DNA of 64,000 nt, taken from the NCBI GenBank assembly GCA_949299755.1, contig CASGBA010000003.1:62001-126000 (forward strand), given 5' to 3'. The position numbers and the translations under genes are program-made. Below the pieces are notes generated by a model. That model was not told the DNA's origin. It was given only the letters and a program-made list of their open reading frames with translations, and made no database searches. Numbering within the stretch: position 1 is the stretch's first letter; each line of letters opens with the position of its first letter. This document shows positions 17,771 to 24,458 of the stretch, one piece after another. The DNA is from an uncultured Treponema sp. (GTDB lineage Bacteria; Spirochaetota; Spirochaetia; Treponematales; Treponemataceae).

Positions 17771-17793
17771 ATTGCCCTCTTTATTATTATCAT
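17765..17793 (+). promoter_or_regulatory. Promoter placing kdgK mRNA start at or near its ATG
   Basis: TTGCAT (17765-17770, overlapping the eda start), 17 bases, TATCAT (17788-17793), then only nine bases to the kdgK ATG at 17803. No Shine-Dalgarno fits in this gap. The -10 is good, the -35 weak. The geometry predicts a leaderless message. Confidence 0.5.
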
Positions 17794-17802
17794 ATCACAA
17801 AT

Positions 17803-18831
17803 ATGGGAAAATTTGTGAATTTTGGCGAAATAATGCTTAGATTAAAGGCTCCAGGACGGGAAAGACTTTTCCAGTCTCCGTCCCTGGAAGCGTCTTTTGG
17901 TGGTGCGGAGGCAAATGTAGCTGTTTCACTCAGCAAATTCGGGTTGGATTCAGTTTTTGTAACGGCATTGCCATCATTTCCTTCGGCGGACAGTGCTCTC
18001 TCAGTGTTGAAGGGACACGGAGTGAATGTGTCTTTTGTAAAGCGCATTCCTGGGCGTATGGGAGTGTATTATCTGGAAAGCGGCGCCGCGCAAAGGCCTT
18101 CCGTGGTTTTTTATGACAGGGATGGCAGCTCCTTTTCTTCTGTTACTCCAGGTTTATTCAATTGGACGGAAATATTTTCCGGTGCGGAATGGTTCCATAT
18201 TTCGGGTGTATCCCCTGCCGTTTCTGAATCTGCTGCCCTCACTTGTATTGAGGCGGTGAAAGAGGCGAAAAAAGCCGGTGTTACTGTTTCAATTGACTTG
18301 AATTTCCGTAAAAAGTTGTGGAAATACGGTAAAAAAGCTTCCGAAATTATGGATGTGCTTGTTTCCTTGGGTGATATTCTCATTGCGAATGAGGAGGATA
18401 TACAGCTTTCCCTGGGAATTTATCCTGAAGATTCTTCCATGGTGAAAGAGGATGAAGCCGGTAAATTTCAGGAACTTTGCTCCATTGTCAGGAAAAAATA
18501 CCGCAATATTTCTGCGGTCGCTGTTACAGACAGGGTTTCCCATTCCGCTGACTGGAACGGATGGGCGTCTTTTCTGCTAAATGACGAAGGTTTTTTTTGT
18601 TCTGGCAGGTATGAAATAAATGATATTGTGGACCGGATGGGGGCAGGAGATGCCTTTGCTGCCGGATTTATTTTCGGTTTGAAGGAATTCAGGGACAGCA
18701 AGAAAGCCCTTGATTTTGCCGCCGCTTCCTCCTGTCTTAAACATTCCTTTGCCGGTGATTTTAATCTGGCTTCACAAACTGAGGTGGAGGATTTGTTGGC
18801 TTCCGGAGGCAGCGGACGTATAAAGCGATGA
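17803..18831 (+). CDS. kdgK: 2-keto-3-deoxygluconate kinase (PfkB family, 342 aa)
   Basis: Phosphorylates KDG to KDPG, the substrate of the divergently encoded aldolase. The N-terminal sugar-binding part (FGEIMLRLKAPG..., FGGAEANVAVSLSKFG) and the PfkB C-terminal signature with DRMGAGDAFAAGF (catalytic Asp in GAGD) are intact; the length matches KdgK. The family N-terminus supports the ATG at 17803 although no Shine-Dalgarno sequence precedes it. The pairing with eda supports a role in uronate or ketogluconate degradation rather than another PfkB sugar. Confidence 0.9.
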   Translation: MGKFVNFGEIMLRLKAPGRERLFQSPSLEASFGGAEANVAVSLSKFGLDSVFVTALPSFPSADSALSVLKGHGVNVSFVKRIPGRMGVYYLESGAAQRPSVVFYDRDGSSFSSVTPGLFNWTEIFSGAEWFHISGVSPAVSESAALTCIEAVKEAKKAGVTVSIDLNFRKKLWKYGKKASEIMDVLVSLGDILIANEEDIQLSLGIYPEDSSMVKEDEAGKFQELCSIVRKKYRNISAVAVTDRVSHSADWNGWASFLLNDEGFFCSGRYEINDIVDRMGAGDAFAAGFIFGLKEFRDSKKALDFAAASSCLKHSFAGDFNLASQTEVEDLLASGGSGRIKR

Positions 18832-18854
18832 GTCTTTCTCGGTTGCCAGGGATT

Positions 18855-19334
18855 TCAGGTTATGGCGCATATTTCAGCGGGAACAGCCCGGAGCAGATTG
18901 TCCGGTGAAATTTCCAGCTGTAGTCCCCTGACCCCTGCGCTTATGAAAATTGTGTCATACAGATAAGCGTTTTCGTCCAGAAACGTCCTGAAAGTCTTTT
19001 TCATTCCTATGGGAGAGCATCCTCCCCGGACATAGCCGGTGGCCGCGGGTAATTCCGCCGCTTTAAGAGGGGACAGTTCTTTTACTCCGGATGCCTGACG
19101 TGCCTTTTTCAGATTCACCTCGTGTTCCGCCTGGACACAAAATACAAGTATTTCTCCGGCATCGGAACGCATGACAATGGTTTTGAAAATGCGTTCCGCC
19201 GGCATTCCTGTCTTTTCAGCGGTGGCCCTGGCTAATCCGTGGCCGGGAATATGCTCTTCGTTTTCTTCATATTCCAGTGTAGAAAAAGGAATATTAAGTT
19301 TTTCCAGGATTCTGATTGCATTTGTTTTATTCAT
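18855..19334 (-). CDS. ybaK: Cys-tRNA(Pro)/Cys-tRNA(Cys) deacylase, YbaK/EbsC type (159 aa)
   Basis: Trans-editing enzyme that hydrolyses mischarged aminoacyl-tRNA. The YbaK fold motifs are present: IFKTIVMR near residue 50 with the conserved lysine, the VNLKKARQASGVK segment and YVRGGCSPIGMKK (about 105-117). The final block with FISAGVRGLQLEISPDNLLRA is typical. The ATG at 19334 has GGGAGGG upstream; an earlier in-frame start would lack it. The gene is convergent with kdgK and divergent from mgtC, whose promoter lies behind its start. Confidence 0.93.
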   Translation of the reverse strand: MNKTNAIRILEKLNIPFSTLEYEENEEHIPGHGLARATAEKTGMPAERIFKTIVMRSDAGEILVFCVQAEHEVNLKKARQASGVKELSPLKAAELPAATGYVRGGCSPIGMKKTFRTFLDENAYLYDTIFISAGVRGLQLEISPDNLLRAVPAEICAIT

Positions 19335-19404
19335 GGCGGAACCCTCCCGGCTGTTATAAGGGAGCATACATCTTCTTGTTTTTTTACGTCAAGGCAGATT
19401 TTAC

Positions 19405-19432
19405 TTGCCCTTTTGTTTCCCCGGTATATAAT
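19405..19432 (+). promoter_or_regulatory. Promoter of mgtC-like gene, probably leaderless
   Basis: TTGCCC (19405-19410), 16 bases, a perfect TATAAT (19427-19432), then nine bases to the ATG at 19442. No ribosome site can fit. Transcription should start at or within a few bases of the start codon. Confidence 0.65.
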
Positions 19433-19441
19433 AATACCGTT

Positions 19442-20158
19442 ATGCAGGTAATTACTATCAGAATTTTAGCTGCTTTTGCGGCTGGATTCCTGCTCGGTTT
19501 GGAACGGCAGTTTCACAGGCAACCGGCGGGGTTAAAGACTGTTATTCTCATCTGTGTCGGCTCCTCCCTGCTCATGATTGTTTCCCTGATGATGGCAGGC
19601 GCATTCCCGGAAATGATATTGGGGATGTTTTCCAGATCAAATCCGGCCAATGACTTTTATACGGGCGATCCCGGAAGAATTGCCGCCCAGGTGGTTTCCG
19701 GCATAGGATTTTTAGGCGCCGGAGCCATAATAAGGCAGGGCTTGAATATAAAGGGATTGACCACAGCCGCCACAATATGGTTGGCCGCCGCCATAGGTTT
19801 GTCCTGCGGTGCGGGTGAGTATTTTCCCGCCTTTGTGACCCTTGCCGTGGCTCTCTGCACTTTGATTGTAATGGAAAAAATAGAGGAAAAGGTTTTTCCG
19901 GCGAAGAAAATAAAAACCCTGTGTGTCATATGTAGTAAAACTGATTTTAACTTGGAAGAAATACAAAATATTCTCCAGGAAAATAAAATAATAGTGAACA
20001 ATATTGACATGACAAGATCCAAATCTTCCGGACGTGTGAAGGTGTTTTTTCAGATTCATACACCTGAAAGTCTCGATACGGAGGCTTTTTGCGGAGAATT
20101 GGAAAAAAATCCTTCGGTTTTAAAAATCGAGATAACTTCCAACGAAAAAGCCCACTGA
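19442..20158 (+). CDS. MgtC/SapB family membrane protein (238 aa)
   Basis: Inner-membrane protein of the MgtC/SapB family, linked in other bacteria to growth in low magnesium and intracellular survival, partly through effects on F-ATPase or transport. Several helices are seen in residues 1-145. The family motifs FAAGFLLGLERQFHRQPAGLKT, VSGIGFLGAGAI and GLTTAATIWLAAAIGL are intact. The C-terminal 85 residues form a soluble ACT-like domain (about 160-238). The ATG at 19442 yields the standard N-terminus; the open frame extends 42 codons upstream but that part is not MgtC-like. Confidence 0.92.
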   Translation: MQVITIRILAAFAAGFLLGLERQFHRQPAGLKTVILICVGSSLLMIVSLMMAGAFPEMILGMFSRSNPANDFYTGDPGRIAAQVVSGIGFLGAGAIIRQGLNIKGLTTAATIWLAAAIGLSCGAGEYFPAFVTLAVALCTLIVMEKIEEKVFPAKKIKTLCVICSKTDFNLEEIQNILQENKIIVNNIDMTRSKSSGRVKVFFQIHTPESLDTEAFCGELEKNPSVLKIEITSNEKAH

Positions 20159-20173
20159 TGGCTGCGGACAGGG

Positions 20174-21382
20174 TTAAAACTGTATGGAGGATGCCTCTTC
20201 CTTTGTTAAAGGCCTCTCGATATACACAGTGTATTCGCTGGTTTCTATTGTTTTTGGAGTGCCGTCGGATCTGTATTCACCCAAAAGCTGGACAACAGGG
20301 TATTTAGGGTTTTCCGGGTTTATGTCAATCACCTGGCCTTTCCGGTTGTCTGACAGGAGTACATAAAGCCCAATAGGGTAGAGTGATAGAGAAAGCAGGA
20401 GGGCATGGATAACCGCACTGTCATACTGGTGCCCCTGATTTTTCAATATGTCCACAATTCCGCTGTAAGCGTCTTTGCTTTCCTTGAAAGGTCTTTTTGT
20501 GGTGGCGGCTTCGTAGGAACAAGCCACCGCTATTATTTTCGCATATATTGAAATTTGATCTTTCACAAGCTTTCTGGGGTATCCTGTTCCGTTTTCTCTT
20601 TCATGGTGCTCCAATGCCCCCAGACAGATATTCAGGGGGAAGGAAAATTCCCTCAATATGTTGTAAGAAATTACAGGATGGGCTGTTATGGCGTTTTTTT
20701 CCTGTTGGTTGAGGGGCCTGCTGCTGGTATAAAGCTGTACCGGCAGCCTTACCATTCCGATTTCATGGAGGATACAGGCTGTGGCCAGTTCTATCATTTT
20801 ATGGGGAGGGAATTTCAACTGCATGGCAATTGCAATGGCAAAAACAGTTGAACGCAAAGAATGGGCTGCCAGATATGTTTTTCCTCCCTGGTTGCTTTCC
20901 GGTTGGATTCTCAATATGTAACGTCTGTTTCCCCTCATAAAATCGCAGAATTCCTTCATTTTTGAGGTGACATCATTCATGGACAGGAATTTCCGCTGCA
21001 TATATCCTGCGTACACTGCTTCCACATAGGTTAAATATTTTAAATATGTGGTTTTGACAGAGGAAATTTTCTCTTCCTCTTTCGTTAATTTTGTGTATTC
21101 TGTGCCCTCTTGGCTGCCTTTTTCCGCCTCGTCAATAAGGGTTTCCAGTTCATTGTCAAGTTGAGTATCAATTTCCGCTTTTTTGATTTGTGCAAGAACC
21201 GGGGAATTCATGACAATTTCCCCTTCTGAGAATATTTTTTGAAAATCCCAGTCCAGCATCTCTTTTTTTAGTGTGGCTGAAATAGGAACGCCCGGCACAC
21301 AAACAAGAAATTTCTTGTCCAAAAGCGCATCTTTTTCAAAATATTTGTCTTCCTGCAAATCAGACACCTTAAAAGTATTCAC
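20174..21382 (-). CDS. HD-GYP domain protein with altered HD motif (402 aa)
   Basis: Cyclic-di-GMP phosphodiesterase-type protein. The N-terminal 170 residues are variable. The HD-GYP domain (about residues 170-330) has the family's HSLR helix, a C-terminal HHERENGTGYPRK signature and the downstream D-x-x-S/T-like spacing. The metal-binding HD dyad, however, reads LHEIGM rather than LHDIGK, so Asp is replaced by Glu and the following Lys by Met. It may still bind metals, or it may be a c-di-GMP effector. A C-terminal extension of about 70 residues follows. The start is a GTG at 21382 with AGGAGG nine bases upstream. It is divergent from the membrane-protein gene. Confidence 0.85.
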   Translation of the reverse strand: MNTFKVSDLQEDKYFEKDALLDKKFLVCVPGVPISATLKKEMLDWDFQKIFSEGEIVMNSPVLAQIKKAEIDTQLDNELETLIDEAEKGSQEGTEYTKLTKEEEKISSVKTTYLKYLTYVEAVYAGYMQRKFLSMNDVTSKMKEFCDFMRGNRRYILRIQPESNQGGKTYLAAHSLRSTVFAIAIAMQLKFPPHKMIELATACILHEIGMVRLPVQLYTSSRPLNQQEKNAITAHPVISYNILREFSFPLNICLGALEHHERENGTGYPRKLVKDQISIYAKIIAVACSYEAATTKRPFKESKDAYSGIVDILKNQGHQYDSAVIHALLLSLSLYPIGLYVLLSDNRKGQVIDINPENPKYPVVQLLGEYRSDGTPKTIETSEYTVYIERPLTKEEASSIQF

Positions 21383-21431
21383 TTATCCTCCTGTCTCATA
21401 GTACACTGTATCACATAGTGGAGTTCTTGTC

Positions 21432-22319
21432 ATGAAACTGAAAATTTTATTTGTTGTTTTAAATCTTCTTTTTATCGGTGTTTTTGTCCTGCTTTTTTCC
21501 GCGGTTTTTGTCGTTGTCCCCTTTTCTCTGGGAAACTCCGAAACCGCCGGAGCCGGACTGACTGCCACCCCCGGAATTTACATTTCCGCCGGTGTTTGTC
21601 TTTTGTTCCTTCTGATGATTATTGTGGCGGATGTTTTTTTTATAAAACATATGAAGGTTTTTGAATTCCTTGCAGCTGAAAACTGGCCGGCCCTTGCCAG
21701 AACTTTGGAAAAGCAAACCATAACTCAGGGAAAATTCTCGAAAATGAATGTTTCCCTTTTAACGGAGGTTTTGGTCCTTTTGTCCGATTACCCCACGATA
21801 AAAACCCTTTTTTCAAAGCTTAAGTCTGAAAAACCGGCTCTTTACTGCCGTTTCGCGCCGGATTTTACGGCGGCATCCATTGTTTTCGGCAGTTTGGATG
21901 AGGCTGAGTCCTGTGTGAATTATGCGCTGGATTGTGAAAGGCGGAGTCCTGGGTCTTACGGAGGGATAAAAAGTTGGCTTGAATTTTATTCCGCCTTTAT
22001 CGCCATGAAAAAGAAAGACTTCGTGAAGGCTCTGAATGGGTTTTCGGCCCTCGCTTCCGGGGCGGATGATTTAATTGTGGCGGCAGTTTCCGGGTATTTT
22101 TGCTCTGAGATCATCCCCGGTAAAACCTTTGGAATAGGACTGGGGGCTTCCAAAGAAAGCGCCGCAGCCGCCGCTCTTTCCGCCCGGGAAAGGGTTCTTC
22201 AAGCCTGTTCATTGGAAAAATGGAATAAGCTATGCGCCGGCAGCCGTAAAAGGGTGCGGGCCGCTGTTATTGGTAAAACCCTGATAGATGTAAGAAGCTG
22301 GCTTTTCCCTGCCGCTTAG
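21432..22319 (+). CDS. Two-helix membrane protein of unknown function (295 aa)
   Basis: No recognised family. Residues about 5-30 and 48-72 are membrane helices with a short Gly/Thr-rich loop between them, so the N-terminal hairpin anchors a large cytosolic domain. Residues 85-295 are helical with an A-x-x-Y/F pattern reminiscent of TPR-like repeats (LDEAESCVNYALDCE, KKDFVKALNGFSALA). The ATG at 21432 has GGAG at good spacing. It is convergent with the small sigma-28-type unit on the other strand. Confidence 0.7.
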   Translation: MKLKILFVVLNLLFIGVFVLLFSAVFVVVPFSLGNSETAGAGLTATPGIYISAGVCLLFLLMIIVADVFFIKHMKVFEFLAAENWPALARTLEKQTITQGKFSKMNVSLLTEVLVLLSDYPTIKTLFSKLKSEKPALYCRFAPDFTAASIVFGSLDEAESCVNYALDCERRSPGSYGGIKSWLEFYSAFIAMKKKDFVKALNGFSALASGADDLIVAAVSGYFCSEIIPGKTFGIGLGASKESAAAAALSARERVLQACSLEKWNKLCAGSRKRVRAAVIGKTLIDVRSWLFPAA

Positions 22320-22337
22320 GAAGTTTTAAAGGGATTT

Positions 22338-22457
22338 AAAAAACTAAAGGAGTCGATGTACAACGACTCCTTTAGCCCGCACCCTTCACCGGTACGGATA
22401 TCTTGTCTCCAGAAACGGCGTCTGGATGTCTTACCGCCGTTTTGCTTTCCGATGACA
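22338..22457 (-). ncRNA. Sigma-28-driven short transcript, about 120 nt
   Basis: A self-contained transcription unit in the gap behind the maf-like gene. A sigma-28-type promoter (22464-22490) predicts a start near 22457, and a perfect 12-bp hairpin plus six T ends it at about 22338. Inside is an 8-bp stem AAACGGCG/CGCCGTTT (22413-22420 with 22435-22442), which competes with an alternative CCAGA/TCTGG pairing (22409-22413 with 22421-22425). It also covers a 28-codon reading frame, so it could be a regulatory RNA, a tiny mRNA or both. I do not recognise it as any known RNA family. Confidence 0.5.
22344..22375 (-). terminator. Intrinsic terminator, minus strand
   Basis: Perfect 12-bp arms at 22344-22355 and 22364-22375 with an 8-base loop. 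On the minus strand the stem is followed by six T (22338-22343). It would end the short sigma-28-type transcript and any read-through from the maf-like operon. On the plus strand the hairpin lacks a T run but may protect the 3' end of the opposing gene. Confidence 0.85.
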
Positions 22458-22458
22458 T
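22372..22458 (-). CDS. Possible 28-residue microprotein
   Basis: A frame of 28 codons starts ATG at 22458 and ends TAA at 22372, inside the terminator stem. It fills nearly the entire short transcript. The peptide is polar (Ser/Lys/Val-rich, starting MSSESKTAVRHPDAV) with no membrane segment. There is no Shine-Dalgarno sequence and the start codon almost coincides with the predicted transcription start, so translation would be leaderless. I recognise no homologue. The coding reading is uncertain; a chance frame in a small RNA is the main alternative. Confidence 0.3.
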   Translation of the reverse strand: MSSESKTAVRHPDAVSGDKISVPVKGAG

Positions 22459-22463
22459 TAAAA

Positions 22464-22490
22464 GTATCGGAATGTTTTAATTTAACTTTA
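22464..22490 (-). promoter_or_regulatory. Sigma-28-type promoter of the short transcript
   Basis: On the minus strand: TAAAGTTA (22483-22490), 11 bases, TCCGATAC (22464-22471). This matches the TAAAGTTT, N11, GCCGATAA consensus at seven of eight and six of eight positions with exact spacing, and resembles the promoter of flaB copy 2. The -10 half lies within a 7-bp palindrome (22447-22453 with 22466-22472). Confidence 0.75.
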
Positions 22491-22508
22491 CAGGAAAAAA
22501 TATTTTTT

Positions 22509-24458
22509 TTATTTTTTTTTCAAGGCAGATAAGTTTTTCAGGGCGGCTTCCGTTATTTTACTGTAAAATTCCATGGATTTTGAGGTTATCTCAAAGAAGG
22601 GAAGCCCGGTTCCCGGTGATTCCTCCGGTTCGCCCGTGTTTTTATCCGTGTTTTCGCTGTCCGATTCCCCAGTAAATGTCATGGCCAGCACATCTTTCAC
22701 CGGATGATTTTTTATTTGCGTATCGATTATTCCTAAATCTAGGGAAAACTCCTTCAAAATACCGTCCCGGGTAGAGGGTGTAACCGCTTTTATAATTTCA
22801 TTTTGAAAACGGCGGCATCGGTTTTCTCCTCTTTCCGCTAAAATAAGGATTTCTTTTAGTCCTTTTTCCAGTTCATCTTGTGCCAGTATAAAAGCTTTTT
22901 CTATTTTTGAGGTTTCCTCCGGATCCAGACCCCCTTTCCATGCTTTTTCCAATATGGAATTCAAGTCGCAACGGCAATCCGGCAGATTTAAAAGGTTTTC
23001 CACCGGAACCGGTTCCATCCCGGGTATTCTTATGCCCCTGCCTTCCAAAATAAAGGTTTTTATTTCCGGATGTCTTGTTGCTGCGGCTTCAAACCACCAG
23101 GCATATAAATTCAGTCTGCGGTCAGTTAAAACCTGTTTTTCTCCATATCCCGCGGTATAAAAAATTCCTCCGGATAATAAGGCTGCGGCCGCTCCGGTTT
23201 CCGCGGGGGAGAGGCGGCAGGATTCCGAAAGGTTTTTTTCCTCAAAAAGCGCTCCCCGGAAATGGGTGGCTTTATCCGGATATCCTAAATCCAATCCGGC
23301 CGCATAAATGGTGGATGATCCAGTGTATCTGGCAAAATCCCATGCGGTTGTTGCCACCGAGCCGCCGGCCCCCAAAGCTCCCTTTTCTTCCGCTCTGGAT
23401 TCGAGGAATTTTCCCAGAGGAAACAGAGATGAGCATAGGAAAATGTCCCTGCATTTGAATCTGAATACAGCCGGATATGCTGCCGATTCTGTTATTAAAA
23501 AGGTGTTGCCGCTGGAAAGTCCTGCTATATGCCTGTAATTCCAATATTGGGGATCCACAAGCAGAAGGAAATCCGGCTGAACCCCCGACCTCAGGCATGC
23601 CCGCAAGGCTGTATCCACCGCCACAACCAGGCATTTTTTTTGCAGTTTACCTAAAATTGGCAGTACGGCATCAAGTCCAGGGCCGGCGGCTAGCAGAAGA
23701 ACGGGGAATCCGGTGAAAATACCTTTGAATCGGGAAATGCCCCGGCGTTTACCCATTTCCGGAAGATTTTTTGACATGTTTTTAAGCCACAGTTCTCCGA
23801 ACCTTTTAAGTGTGTTTTGATTAATCCCCCGTTTTTCCTTGTTCCGTTTTATTATTTCCGAAAAACTGTCAAACCAGTCCTGGTTTGGCTTTATTAGGGC
23901 CGGGGGCATGAAAATAGAAACAGGTTCCACACTGTTTTGGAGGATTTCTTCCACAGCGGTTGCACTGTCGAAGGCTGAAAGGCCTATGAAAAGGGCTGTG
24001 TTTTTTTTTGTGAATAGTGGGGTCATATCCTTGCTTTTTATGCAAAGCAGGAAAATAAAAACGTCCGGTTCCACTATTGTAACCGGAGCATCCGGGAAAC
24101 GGGAAATATATTCCAGGCAATAATAACCCAATCCCAGTCCTCCGAAAATGCATCCGTTTTTTGAAAAAGTGCCGTCGGTGGTTTCAATTGCCCGGCAAGC
24201 TTCTCTTTCCGGGTTGTATTTGGAATGGAGGGAAAAGCCCCCCACAAATAGCAGCGGTTGTCCTTCCCGGGAAAAATCCGTCTTGTAGTTTTCAGGAATT
24301 TTTTCCATAAGTTCCTGAATCCTTTCATCTGTGTCCAAACACAGAATAGAAGCCAATGCCGGAAAGTTTTTTTTCAAACAGCTTAAATTCCGTCTGAAGA
24401 TTTCCCCGGAATTGGATTTTTCCGGGATAGGGGATTCCTTATTCAAGTTTGAGTTCAA
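22509..24458 (-). CDS. Maf/MptE-like motility accessory protein (649 aa)
   Basis: Large cytosolic protein of the motility accessory factor family (DUF115, 6-hydroxymethylpterin pyrophosphokinase MptE-like). Maf proteins in other bacteria are needed for flagellin glycosylation, transferring nonulosonic-acid-type sugars. The central domain shows GFPVLLLAAGPGLDAVLP (about residues 250-267), then CLVVAVDTALRACLRSGVQPDFLLLVDP and the later GAGGSVATTAWDFARYTGSSTIYAAGLDLGYP, the normal family order. The start lies inside the 3' end of the PBP gene (20-bp overlap), so it is cotranscribed with it. In a treponeme the likely targets are the FlaB proteins, two of which are in this window. The exact sugar is unknown. 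Confidence 0.8.
   Translation of the reverse strand: MNSNLNKESPIPEKSNSGEIFRRNLSCLKKNFPALASILCLDTDERIQELMEKIPENYKTDFSREGQPLLFVGGFSLHSKYNPEREACRAIETTDGTFSKNGCIFGGLGLGYYCLEYISRFPDAPVTIVEPDVFIFLLCIKSKDMTPLFTKKNTALFIGLSAFDSATAVEEILQNSVEPVSIFMPPALIKPNQDWFDSFSEIIKRNKEKRGINQNTLKRFGELWLKNMSKNLPEMGKRRGISRFKGIFTGFPVLLLAAGPGLDAVLPILGKLQKKCLVVAVDTALRACLRSGVQPDFLLLVDPQYWNYRHIAGLSSGNTFLITESAAYPAVFRFKCRDIFLCSSLFPLGKFLESRAEEKGALGAGGSVATTAWDFARYTGSSTIYAAGLDLGYPDKATHFRGALFEEKNLSESCRLSPAETGAAAALLSGGIFYTAGYGEKQVLTDRRLNLYAWWFEAAATRHPEIKTFILEGRGIRIPGMEPVPVENLLNLPDCRCDLNSILEKAWKGGLDPEETSKIEKAFILAQDELEKGLKEILILAERGENRCRRFQNEIIKAVTPSTRDGILKEFSLDLGIIDTQIKNHPVKDVLAMTFTGESDSENTDKNTGEPEESPGTGLPFFEITSKSMEFYSKITEAALKNLSALKKK

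Noticed and set aside
22320-22508. Known structured RNA (SRP RNA, 6S, tmRNA, riboswitch)
   Set aside because: No conserved cores of these families are visible; the unit ends in a terminator on the strand without a downstream gene, so it is not a leader riboswitch.
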